21,810 nucleotides of DNA from Oehlia diaphana (GCA_003833135.1 QZLH01000721.1:35962-57771); one strand, 5' to 3'. Positions 9,814 to 18,881 are shown, counted from the stretch's first letter. Notes: generated by a model not told the origin, from the sequence alone. Made by a program: numbers and translations.

Positions 9814-9980
9814 AGTAGCCCAGTGTCACCGACAAAAATTTAGCGATTACGTGACATATTTTAATTCAGTTTCACCGTCTGAGGGACAGTTTTTTTCGTC
9901 GTCAATGTTTATTTTCACGTATTAGTCATAACGCCATAACGCCATAACGCTAAGTTTTTTGTCTGTGCGACTGGGGTAGT
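9814..9980. mobile_element. Small TIR element with 7-base target duplication
   Basis: TCCCTGA flanks the element on both sides (9807-9813 and 9981-9987). The ends are inverted repeats of about 33 bases with several mismatches: AGTAGCCCAGTG at the left and ACTACCCCAGTC on the opposite strand at the right, both leading to GACAAAAA and then TTAGCG. The right arm contains a CATAACGC tandem triplication at 9927-9950. There is no coding capacity. Confidence 0.65.
9927..9950. repeat. Perfect triplication of CATAACGC
   Basis: The eight-base unit CATAACGC occurs three times head to tail. It expands one arm of the surrounding inverted-repeat element, whose left arm has a single diverged equivalent. 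Confidence 0.9.
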
Positions 9981-10146
9981 TCCCTGAAGTTGCCATCCTG
10001 AACTCGGCACTATGCAGTGAATAAACTGTGACGACTAAGGGCGCGACAAATAGGATTTTGACTAACCGAAAAAAACCAAGTCCCTCAGATACTTATAGAA
10101 AATGGAAACACAGAGGGACGTGACACGTGTGAATTTCCGGTAATAC

Positions 10147-10330
10147 GATAATGAGTATGATATGACCCCCATTGTATGTATACAATATACTGTTTACTTT
10201 GAGGTTAGGATTAGGGTTAGGGATTTGGCTATTTAAAATATAAAGATTGGAGTAAATATACAGTACGGATACTGTATAAAATGAAAAACTATACCATACA
10301 TACAACGAAGGTTATATCATACTCATTATC
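10147..10330. repeat. Inverted-repeat element enclosing telomere-like repeats
   Basis: GATAATGAGTATGATAT at 10147-10163 is exactly inverted at 10314-10330, and similarity continues inward through ACC and TTGTATGTAT (about 29 of 34 bases). TA lies just outside both arms, with one extra base at the left, so a Tc1/mariner-type MITE is possible. The interior holds a TTAGGG-like run and the near-palindrome TATACAGTACGGATACTGTATA-type sequence near 10257-10279. Confidence 0.6.
10205..10222. repeat. Interstitial telomere-like run
   Basis: The 18 bases TTAGGATTAGGGTTAGGG are three units of the fungal telomere repeat with one substitution. This is short and could be chance or a scar of break repair; it does not mark a chromosome end here because genes continue on both sides. 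Confidence 0.5.
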
Positions 10331-10989
10331 TATATGTGCGTTGTAAAAAAGTTTCTCTCAATAAACTTCTCATTCAAACTTATCACAAAGCATGTAGTAT
10401 AATTTTAAAAATTATAGAAATATATTTCCAAAAATATGTTAATTTCTATTAAAACTTTTAAAATTGGTCAAATCGAATAGTTATCTTCCGAAAGTGGCTG
10501 AAAATTACTCGTGAGCGAGCGTTCTTGCAGAACTTGGATTAGCCTTTAGTCATAACTGATCCATAAATTAAATTAAACTTATTATTATTTATTTCTTTTC
10601 TTCTTTATAATGAATTTTTTTAATTGAAAACTTAAGTAATAATAATGATGAATCGGGAAAATTTTATAACAAGCCAGCCGGATACGGTAAAGGGAACGAA
10701 GACATGAAAGTGGACTTGATTTAGACACGAAACTCCCGGATGGAGTTATTTGGATCGAAGACGAGAACAAACAATGATAACAATTAAGTTTATATAAACG
10801 CGAGATTATTCGATTTTTGGAAAGAATTATATCCAATTATTAAAAAAAAACACGAAATACTCAACCAACCCTATAGCTGTACTTTCTAACGGTGAAAGGA
10901 TAAAAAATCATTACAGTTAGAAATCATGTGTTCGTATCATGTGATTTTAATTTTTTTTATTTGTTCTATATAGAGTGTCCTTAAAATTG
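10331..10989. other. Intergenic spacer with one possible decayed coding segment
   Basis: Apart from the candidate remnant at 10647-10843, I see no gene, RNA gene or clear terminal inverted repeats. Confidence 0.4.
10647..10843 (+). pseudogene. Possible decayed coding segment, unidentified
   Basis: Two overlapping plus-strand frames look protein-like and less AT-rich than the surroundings. One runs from 10647 to a TAG at 10722 (DESGKFYNKPAGYGKGNEDM...). A frameshifted one continues from about 10703 (LDLDTKLPDGVIWIEDENKQ), meets TGA TAA at 10775-10780, and then stays open to 10843 (QLSLYKREIIRFLERIISNY). The pattern suggests a frameshifted gene fragment with stops. I do not recognise the protein, and no start codon or splice sites tie it to a gene. 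Confidence 0.28.
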
Positions 10990-11052
10990 ACCGGGGGTTC
11001 AGGTTCTTATCCCGACCGCATCTGTTTAGGATAAAGAACTTGGACCCCCGGT
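10990..11052. repeat. GC-rich hairpin, possible tiny TIR element
   Basis: The arms 10990-11012 (ACCGGGGGTTCAGGTTCTTA...) and 11029-11052 pair over about 23 bases with few mismatches, leaving a 16-base loop. Weaker inverted similarity continues outward: AGAGTGTCC at the left matches AGAGGAC on the opposite strand at the right (to about 11072). Its GC content stands out sharply from the AT-rich surroundings. It could be a miniature element or a structured transcript. Confidence 0.65.
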
Positions 11053-11102
11053 TCAGGATAAATTTGTCCTCTCAACAATAAACAAATTAGATACCCACCT
11101 TT

Positions 11103-11183
11103 TTTGACTACCCGGACATTTCACCGAAAGCCCTATTTTTCGGCGAACCGTTCTTTCGGCGAAATGCCCCCGTAACCGTCAAA
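11103..11183. repeat. Inverted repeat with CCGAAA/TTTCGG core
   Basis: The left arm 11103-11130 (TTTGACTACCCGGACATTTC then CACCGAAAG) pairs imperfectly with 11153-11183. Inside, CCGAAAG and TTTCGGCGAA words repeat. Similar TTTCGGC-rich sequence occurs near 5960-6065 and 21030-21150, suggesting a common repeat vocabulary. Confidence 0.55.
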
Positions 11184-11210
11184 TACCGAAAGCTACAAAA
11201 ATAAAAGAAT

Positions 11211-11233
11211 AAAGAACGTTAGAAACGTTCTTT
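11211..11233. repeat. Short perfect hairpin
   Basis: AAAGAACGTT and AACGTTCTTT are perfect inverted arms separated by AGA. Confidence 0.75.
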
Positions 11234-11250
11234 TATAGAATAAAATATTA

Positions 11251-11283
11251 AAGTTTCGTAACGAAAAATTTGTTACGAAACTT
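11251..11283. repeat. Short perfect hairpin
   Basis: AAGTTTCGTAAC (11251-11262) and GTTACGAAACTT (11272-11283) are perfect 12-base inverted arms with a 9-base loop. It is the last of four hairpins within 300 bases. Confidence 0.75.
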
Positions 11284-11935
11284 ACCATTTACCCGTTTCA
11301 GAACTTTGGAGTTATTTGGTGCGGTACGGTATAACGCATTACTAAGTGTCATTCGTGTGTTGTTTGAACTAATAACCCAGTATTATACCCGGTTCTTATA
11401 AGAGTCAATCAAGTATTGGTTTAAAAATACGTTTATAAAAGGTTATACATGTTTTTAATAAGTTGAACATTAAACAAAGGAAATATTGAAATTATCTACA
11501 TAACTAAATTAGATCGTGTTAAATTTTTATTGCTTGCAAAATTTTAATTTACTGTTAGATTTCTATTGACAAAATTGACAAAATGATTAATTGATTTATT
11601 GCATCCTTGTATATACTAAAATATAATGTGAAAAAACATTGTAAATATATGAACCACTAAAAAAAGGATTAGGTCTAGATTTAAAACTCTTTATATATGA
11701 ATAAGATAAAGAAAGAAACAATGTTTCTAAATCGCATAATCTCATAAATAGCGAAGAGAATCTCTGTGAATAATATATAAAATAAATTCCTGCTGAGCAT
11801 CATAATCCACAAAACACGGAAAAAAATATTTAATAAATGCTCATATTAAATCATAAGAGTTTTTCGCTGTACATAGTGAGAAAAAATGAGAGGAATTCTA
11901 AATCCAATCACTTGTCATACAATCTATTTAAATTG
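11284..11935. other. Spacer and probable 3' region of the ALYREF gene
   Basis: No gene or repeat is recognised. The right end would carry the 3' untranslated region of the minus-strand ALYREF gene; no clear polyadenylation signal was identified. Confidence 0.4.
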
Positions 11936-13346
11936 CTATGACAAATCCATTCCATTTTCTCCATTTACTCCCTTTGATGTATTTTGTGAACCCTACAGTG
12001 TTAAAATCAAAGCTTTTATAAAATATGAATAGAATAACTAATAATAAAAGATATTTCTTTTATCAAATTTACTTACATCATCAATGGCCATATAAGCATC
12101 TAAATCTGCATCAAGGTCATCATATGTGACAGGCTTACGATTAGACGGTTTTTGTGAATTATTACTGCCACGTCCACGTCCGCGACCACGACCTCGATGT
12201 GCTGCAGGTGAAGAATTACCTAGCCTTTCTCGAATATTTCCGCGAGCAGACTTACTATGTGATTGTAATATTTCAAGTAGAGAAGGAAAAAGTCAACGTG
12301 TCTGTATATGTAATATAACATACGGATTCATTTTTTGCAAAAAAAAAAAAATAATAATTTTGTATACTACTACAAATTTGATCTACTAAGTATTTTATAG
12401 TAAAACAATAAGTAAAATATTTTAAACACATACACTGGTACACCACCTAAGCGATCCATAATTGAGCCGCCACCATTAGAGTTAGATGAACCGCGTATGG
12501 TTGCACTTTTTTGTGTAGGTTTCAACGGAGCATATTTAATTTTCATTTGAAGTCCTAAACGGACAAAATTAAAATATCAGTGATAAAATATTGATTAAAA
12601 ATTATAAACTTAAATATATCCATTACGATACAATACCATCAAGTGTCTTTCCATTATATTTCCGCAGAGCCGCTTCGGCTTCTGATGGTGTTTCGAAAAC
12701 CACATCAGCTATACCAGTACTTCGACCGGCACGGTCATAGTGTATATAAACTTTCTTTACGGTACCACATTCAGAAAATAATTCCTGCATAGAACAAATT
12801 TGTTAATAAAAATGATATATACACGTATATATTTGTATATTAACAATTAAAATTACTCTTAACCTCAAGATCTTCTTGAGTTACTTCATAAAATAAGTTT
12901 TCCACAATCAATTTATTATTTCCATTAGAGTTAGAAGTATTTCGCCGAGAACTGGTTGCATTTGAACGGCGACTGTTGGAGTTACTGTCCTCGAAAAGAT
13001 CGTGGGACCATTGCCCATTTATATCACCTCTTGGAGGACGCTAATAAATAAAGGTTTATAGATTTATTGATTAAATTTGAATGCAGCTGTCTTTTGAAAT
13101 AGAACAATCTAATAACTCACCTATACAATACAAATAAACCTTTGTAATACTCTCTTTTAAGTAAAATGCGCTTTAAAACATTGAGAAGTCTATAGTTACC
13201 TGCCGTACGTAGGGGGCATTTCTAGTACGAGCACTGCGATTTGAAGTACTTCCGGAAGAAACACGTCCACCCCTTCGAGATGATCTCCCCTTTGGTTTTC
13301 TATTAGAACTATAATCATCAATTGCCATGTTTAAAGTACCGCTCAT
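11936..13346 (-). CDS. ALYREF/Yra1-type mRNA export adaptor
   Basis: Six minus-strand exons (13346-13200, 13040-12864, 12784-12637, 12554-12434, 12254-12077, 11992-11936) join in frame to 275 aa. The order of parts matches REF/ALY proteins, TREX subunits that recruit the export receptor to spliced nuclear mRNA. There is an N-terminal UAP56/Sub2-binding-like motif (LNMAIDDYSS, from residue 5), then an Arg/Gly/Ser-rich segment, then the REF signature GQWSHDLFED (about 58-67). One RRM follows (about 92-167, RNP2 LIVENL and RNP1 GIADVVFE). A GRGRGRGRG run (residues about 222-230) precedes the C-terminal helicase-binding motif DDLDADLDAYMAIDD, and the protein ends GMDLS, like MDTS in animals. Introns are 79-84 bases except intron 1 (159) and intron 4 (179). 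It is divergently arranged with Bud13. Orthology is very likely; whether this is the only ALYREF copy cannot be judged. Confidence 0.95.
13041..13199 (-). other. ALYREF intron 1, splits into two introns at AG|GTGAGT
   Basis: On the minus strand this intron starts GTAACT and ends TTATTAG. In its middle TTGTATTGTATAG is directly followed by GTGAGT: an acceptor touching a consensus donor (13122-13119). The two halves are 79 bases (13199-13121) and 80 bases (13120-13041), each normal for this locus. The pattern is that of a recursive splice site or a zero-length exon. Confidence 0.6.
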
Positions 13347-13619
13347 TTTAATTGAAAATTCTTAAAAAGTATAGACAAGGATCACTTCTATGTCCAGTTA
13401 ATATGGTGCAAAAAAACCAATAATCAAAAATGAACGAATGGTGTTTTTGTAGGGATGAAAACAACTTTGTTTGTGACTAAAATCTAACAGATAAACTATT
13501 GTCAAATTAATTGACTCAGATAGGTCAAATGACCGCTAAATATATAATTTCATATAAAATCAACTAAACGCGCTTTTTTTTTTACTTTATTTATTCACAA
13601 AAATACAACCAATAATCAA
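13347..13619. promoter_or_regulatory. Bidirectional promoter of ALYREF and Bud13 genes
   Basis: The 273 bases separate the start codons of two divergent RNA-processing genes, so both promoters and 5' leaders must lie here. The 13-base word ACCAATAATCAAA occurs twice in the same orientation (13416-13428 and 13608-13620, the second reaching the Bud13 ATG), each containing a CCAAT box. An ACGCGC word precedes a T run at about 13567. Functions are inferred from position. Confidence 0.55.
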
Positions 13620-15035
13620 ATGACTTCTCTCAACGTCTATCTCGCTAAAAAATATGGCGCGAAATCTACAACTTCACAGATCGAAACTACAAAGAAAAAA
13701 AATAAAAAAATAAAATCTACGCCTACAGCTGATAAGCTGGGAAGTGTGGCGATAATTGATGAAGAGGATATTACTGGACAGTGGAAAAATGTTCGTTCGG
13801 AAGACGACGAAGACGAGATTGCTCCTATAGTCGGTAATTCATTGATATTATCATTCTTTATGCTAAGGAGACTAGCTTATTGGTTATTCTATTCTAGAAC
13901 TTTCTACAGAATCGCAACAATCCAGCAAGTGGAAGCCTATTGTAGAAGATATAGGAGACGAAGCTCCACAAATTGGTTAGGAATTGTTTACTCGTTTGCA
14001 ATAACAGAGCACATTTCTTATTTTACTGATTATTTTTTTATATTATAGTAAATGCCTCTAATGATTTATTTGAGTATATGAGTCATGAAGGGAATAACAA
14101 AGATAATTCTGAAGTTTCCGAGGAACCTATACCAAAACGTCATAAAACATCTTCTTCACCATCTGTCAAAACGTCTTCAGGTTTAGACGTGGGTTTACAC
14201 TCTTCTGACAAGGTGCGTAAAGATATAGATATTGAACGAGCTAAGAGGGATGAAAAGGATTTAGTGAATAAGATGGATCCTTCATCATCTGGTCGTGGTG
14301 CAGCTACTATATATCGCGATAATAAAGGTACGTATGCTTTAATAAATTTTCTATCAAATATTGCAATTTAAATATTAATCCTCGACATACACATAATTCT
14401 TATAGGTACTAAAATTAATAAAGCAGCAAAAAGAGCAGAAGAACGACGTAAGATTGAAGAAGAAGAAAAGTTATTGAAATGGGGTAAAGAAGAGGAAATT
14501 CGTCGAGAGGAAGAATTACTAAATAAGCCTTTAGCGATGTAATATACATTTTTAACTTACTTTATAACCATTAATTTGAATTCTTTTCTAACATCTCTTT
14601 TCTTAGTTACAAAGACGATAAAGATTTAAATGAAGAATTGAAGGCTAAGGAAAGGTGGAATGATCCAGCCGAAATGTTTTTAACTAAGGTATTTTCGTAA
14701 AATTAATTTTGTGTTATATGTATCGTTTAAGTATGATTTATTCATACACATAAATTCATAGAAAAAAAATAAAAAGAGGGTTAATGAGAGACCAAGATAT
14801 CAAGGTCCACCGGCACCACCTAATAGATTTAATATACAACCGGGATTTAGATGGGATGGTATTGGTATGTAACAAAATGATTTGGTTTTGTTAGTTTAGT
14901 TCCTTATTAGTAGTATATTTATTTAATTACATTTCAGATCGTTCAAATGGATTTGAAAGACAATATTTTGAAAAACAAAACGCTAGAGCTACACTCGCTA
15001 ATGAAGCGTATAAGTGGTCTGTGGAAGACATGTGA
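13620..15035 (+). CDS. BUD13: Pre-mRNA-splicing factor Bud13/Cwc26 (RES complex)
   Basis: Seven exons (13620-13833, 13898-13975, 14049-14327, 14406-14538, 14607-14688, 14762-14864, 14938-15035) give 328 aa without a stop. Bud13 joins Snu17/Ist3 and Pml1 in the RES complex, which binds the activated spliceosome and limits nuclear leakage of unspliced RNA. The N-terminus [13 protein letters not shown] fits fungal members. [17 protein letters not shown] segment and a low-complexity, basic middle follow. The conserved C-terminal domain runs from TIYRDNKG (184-191) through a charged coiled-coil-like stretch and [17 protein letters not shown], to [18 protein letters not shown] (278-295), DRSNGFE (297-303) and the hallmark last residues AYKWSVEDM. 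The usual Arg in KPLAR is Ile here. Introns are 64-78 bases with ordinary GT-AG ends. It is shorter than the human protein, as usual in fungi. Confidence 0.96.
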
Positions 15036-15822
15036 TGTTAATCCATAACAACAATAAAATTATAAGTATACTAGAATGGGCATGACTTTTAATACAGTGT
15101 ATGTATATTGTTATCATGTGAAACATAATAACATTTAAACAGAAGATAAAGCTTCTCAACAATTTGGCTCGAAAAGTAATAAGTTTATAAGTTTATTGCT
15201 TCGGATGTGAATGTATCTTAGATGCTAAATATTTTTAAACAAGTGTTCTTTAGGGCATAAACTAATTACCCACTAAATTGATAGTGATTCCACATGTTTA
15301 TGTAAAGAAGACAGCCATCTTCGGAAAATACACAGCTTGAACAAATTCGTTTGCTTGATTGCATTTTATCATATTACAAACATTCTAAGAATATTAACAG
15401 TTAAGTAAATTTCTAACCTACAGACTATAGTATAGAGAATTAACTTTAAACTTAATGTTAAAGAAAGTCAAAATTACATTATGCTTAAATAATTGATATT
15501 TATTGATTCTTTGATACTTCAAATTAATAAAAATTAATAAAAAAAACTCAAATTTAATGTATTTCGCACATAAACTACCATCATATGATAAAAAAAACCT
15601 CTTTACTGATGATTAGCACTTCATAAATATAATCACTTTGAATGTCTCCCATAATGGGCTCAACAACTTTCTGTGAATAATAAAACATGCTAATTTTGTT
15701 TTTTATCTTACCAATGATCATTTCTCAATTTTAAAACATTCAAATTTCCTCGAAATCACACAATCGAAATGTAGCGATTCACTTTTTGAGTAGGGAAGAA
15801 AAAAATATATATTTTTACAGAA
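15036..15822. other. Convergent intergenic region between Bud13 and MBF1
   Basis: The two genes converge here, so it holds both 3' regions. AATAAA at 15053-15058, 18 bases after the Bud13 stop, is a likely polyadenylation signal. A tempting extra coding exon for MBF1 (about 15675 downwards on the minus strand) was examined and rejected. No other gene is seen. Confidence 0.5.
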
Positions 15823-16494
15823 CTACTTATGTTTGGGTTCCCCAACTAATAATAAAACAAATAAATCATTAATTCAAAAAAAAAAAGGATAAAATTTTAA
15901 AATCGGACTTATTTATATCTAGTGCTATACTCACTGTTTTTACCGCGCAGCTTAATATTAAGAATATTTTCCAATTTTCCAATTATAGCGGGATTTGGGA
16001 TAGTTCGGCTCATCTCATAATCATTTATCTTACGAAAAATAATAAGTAATTAATAATCAAATGATATAAAAAAAGAACATGTTTTATGATGTTACTCACA
16101 ATATTAGCTTTCTCGTTAATCTTTTGGCCGAGATCTTTTTGTGTTAAACCTTTAGCTTGTCTAGCCTGTTGAATAGCTTTACCAACTGACAAACTAATTT
16201 TTGGTGGCGGAGCTACTTCATTTTCTCGATCAAGCTTGGCTATCTTTTGGTGATCTGTCATAGAATGTCCTTTATTGGTACCACCGGTAGCTATAAAAAC
16301 GAAAAATGTGTTAGTTTAACTTGTTATAAAAAAACCAGAGGAATAATGTATTTAACCGGTGAGCCAGTACCTTTACGTTCTGTACCAACAACAGCACCAG
16401 CACGACGAGCTGCATTTATCGCCGCAGCACCTTTAGTAACCTTAGGAACCTCAGCTCTCTTACGAATTATAGTTTGTTTATCCCAGTCTTCCAT
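15823..16494 (-). CDS. MBF1: Multiprotein-bridging factor 1 (MBF1)
   Basis: Four minus-strand exons (16494-16371, 16290-16100, 16028-15935, 15845-15823) give 143 aa, the normal size for eukaryotic MBF1. This coactivator links sequence-specific activators (Gcn4/bZIP type) to TBP and also takes part in ribosome-collision responses. The N-terminal MBF1 domain begins [13 protein letters not shown] and continues to [18 protein letters not shown] (about 48-65). The Cro/C1-type helix-turn-helix (about 75-133) has [32 protein letters not shown] and [20 protein letters not shown]. The tail is KNIGEPKHK. The last exon is only 23 bases including the stop; it was chosen over reading through intron 3 (which would end SEYSTRYK) because it restores the family's GKNIG ending. 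The commonly found Gly after YE.. is Ser (YEMSR). The gene is divergent from the CoA-transferase. Confidence 0.95.
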
Positions 16495-16691
16495 TTTTTT
16501 AAAAAAAAAAAAGTGAAAAACAAGAAAATTGAAACGAGATAGTGGATATTTGTATTTTACATACTCGACTAGAAAGTTCTAATCAGCTGTCCATTACGCA
16601 ATTTTTGTTTATCACACAGCTTATACAACACGTGTTACGCTAAAAATCTATAAAATGTAGATTATTTATATTAATTGATTTCTTTAAAATT
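16495..16691. promoter_or_regulatory. Shared promoter of MBF1 and CoA-transferase genes
   Basis: Only 197 bases separate the two divergent start codons. The sequence has T/A runs and a CACGTG-like ACACGTG word (about 16629), but no motif I can assign with confidence. A bidirectional promoter is inferred from spacing. Confidence 0.5.
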
Positions 16692-18528
16692 ATGAATCTG
16701 ATCAATAAAAGACCCGGTTTAGCGTTATCAATTTCAAGAATTCGTTGTAATTTTGGTCGATATAAATCAGAAATTGCTATCAATTCTAAAGAAATCGAGC
16801 AAACACCAAATAACTTACCTTTAGCAGGATATCGTGTTGTCGACCTAACACGTATTTTGGGTAAATATTATTATACATTGTAAGGAATTTTTAATTTATA
16901 TGTTAACTTTTATTATTAAATGTTTCATTAGCTGGTCCTTATTGTACAATGTTGTTGGGTGATCTTGGGTAAGATATTTTATTTATAATTTCATCTTTTT
17001 AATGATTAATATAATTAATCCATTGCTCAGTGCTGAAATAATCAAAGTTGAGAACCCCAAACATGGTGACGATTCGCGCACATGGGGTCCTCCATGGGCA
17101 TATAATAAAGATCTTAATGATAAATCCAGCCCGGAAAGTGCATATTTTCTTGCCGTTAATAGAAATAAGAAATCTATCACAGTAAATTTTAAAACACAGT
17201 TAGGTGCTCAAATAATAAAGGATTTAATAAAAAAAAGTGATATATTAGTAGAAAATTACATTCCTGGTAAATTAGATAAATTGGGACTAGGTTATGAAGA
17301 ATTAAATAAAATTAATCCGAAGTTGATCTATGCTTCGATTACTGGTAAGTTTTAAAACTTAAATAACTCGCTATGTGACCATTATGTATAATAGGTATAA
17401 ATTAAAATTGCCATCCTATTTTTTTTAAAAAAAAAAATTGTGAAGGGTATGGTCAAACAGGCCCCTATGCAAAACGTGCTGGATACGATGTGATTGTTGA
17501 AGTATGTATTATTTATTTTTATGTTATTACGATATAAATTTAGTTATTAATTTTTGAGGCTAGGCTGAAGCTGGCCTTATGCATATTACTGGTGAAGAAG
17601 GTGGCGAACCAGTTAAAGTTGGAGTAGCCATTACGGGTATAAAACAATTCTCTTAATAACTTAATATTCATATGATTATAAATTAATTTCTATATTTTTC
17701 TAAATATAATAGATTTAACAACTGGTATGGAAATTGCAGTATCGAGGTCTTGATATATTATCTTACTGAATTGTATATAAAATATAGGACTTTACACGCA
17801 TGGTGCTATTATGGCGGCACTTATATCAAGAATGCGAACAAATCAAGGACAAAGAATTGATTGTTCGTTAATTGAATGTCAAGTTGCTTCGTTAGCAAAT
17901 ATTGGCAGCAATTATCTTATTGCTAATCAAGAAGCAAGTCGGATGGGAACTTCACATATTTCCATTGTTCCATATCAAAGATTTAAAACAAAAGATAGTT
18001 TTATTATAATTGGAGCGGGAAATGATGGACAATTCAAAATTTTATGCAATGCCATTGAAGAAAGAACTTTATTACAAGATGAAAGATTTAAAACAAATTC
18101 AAATCGCGTCAAAAATAGAAAAGAATTGATTGATTTATTACAAAAAAAATTCATTGAAAAAGATACTGAATATTGGTTATCTGTTTTTTCTGATAAAGGT
18201 ATTCCATTCGCTCCAATCAATAATATTAAAAAAACCTTTGAGCATCCTCAAGTTATTGCCCGTGGAATGATTCAAGAAGTTGATCATCCAAAATCTGGAA
18301 AGATTAAATTGACAGGTTAGAATTTCCTATATAAATATTGTGTAATTTAGAAAGTTCTTCTTATGCCTTTATATTATAGGAATACCTGTTAAATATAGCA
18401 AAGAAGATCCAAGAATAAGATTACCGCCTCCAACTCTTGGGCAACATACACATGAAGTTCTGAGTAATATTTTAGGTTATTCCGAAGATAAAATCAAAAC
18501 TTTGATAGAAGGGCATATTATTAATTAA
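16692..18528 (+). CDS. Family III CoA-transferase, SUGCT-like, mitochondrial
   Basis: Eight exons (16692-16860, 16932-16968, 17031-17344, 17446-17501, 17564-17636, 17713-17724, 17788-18315, 18380-18528) join to 445 aa, the same length class as human SUGCT. That enzyme moves CoA from succinyl-CoA to glutarate or hydroxymethylglutarate in mitochondria. The first 35 residues are rich in Arg/Lys and hydrophobics with only one acidic residue before position 34, a likely presequence. CaiB/BaiF-type landmarks are DLTRILAGPYCTMLLGDLGA (51-70), IKVEN, TWGPPW, NRNKKSI, ENYIPGKLDKLGLGYEEL, ITGYGQTGPY, the active-site-like DLTTG (217-221; D217 is the probable nucleophile by analogy with formyl-CoA transferase), SIVPYQRFKTKD, GAGNDGQF, and PPPTLGQHTHEVL near the end. 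Exon 6 is only 12 bases. Substrate preference is inferred from overall similarity; other dicarboxylate acceptors are possible. Confidence 0.94.
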
Positions 18529-18873
18529 ACTCATCATCAATAATACAATATAATAAGGCTTAAAAATGCAATTCATATATATTTTTTTTCTTGAATTAAA
18601 TAGTAATTAAATAATTTTTATTAATATTAAGCTTCTTTAATAGATTGCAATATATTAATGAATAATAAATATATTGTTAAAAGTATATATAAAAAATAAT
18701 AGTTAAATATTAAATTTAATTACAGTAATATATTAAACAGCATATAAATTTATGTATATAATTACACAAATTATTATTAAAAATAGATAAATTACAATAT
18801 GAAAAAAAGTAATATTATAATCAAGTACCCATGAGTAAACTGATTAATGGAAGATTGTGTAACTAATGCATTT
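18529..18873. other. AT-rich spacer after the CoA-transferase gene
   Basis: Extremely AT-rich with no coding capacity or clear repeat. The 3' untranslated region and end of the CoA-transferase transcript should lie at its left edge; no clear AATAAA stands out close to the stop. Confidence 0.45.
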
Positions 18874-18881
18874 AGCTAGGA

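Noticed and set aside
9877..10092. CTGAGGGAC ... GTCCCTCAG inverted pair as the ends of another element
   Set aside because: It would overlap the better supported element at 9814-9980 (with target duplication), and no flanking duplication was found.
10585..10836. Minus-strand 83-codon open frame
   Set aside because: Lysine/isoleucine/tyrosine-rich low-complexity reading; the plus strand of the same stretch looks more protein-like.
10905..10950. tRNA-like GTTCGTATC T-loop word
   Set aside because: The neighbouring arms do not form a cloverleaf and no matching D-arm or acceptor stem is present.
12126..12389. Plus-strand open frame with RPRPRPRPR repeat
   Set aside because: It is the antisense of the GRGRGRG-coding exon 5 of the minus-strand ALYREF gene, whose exons, splice sites and domains are all coherent.
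15625..15688. Possible alternative last exon of MBF1 after a TTCACAG acceptor
   Set aside because: It would give a tail (VVEPIMGDIQ...) unlike any MBF1, while the acceptor at 15846 gives the family ending GKNIGEP with a basic tail.
17975..18220. Minus-strand open frame within the CoA-transferase gene
   Set aside because: It lies opposite exon 7 of a well-supported gene and has no family features; it is a shadow frame.
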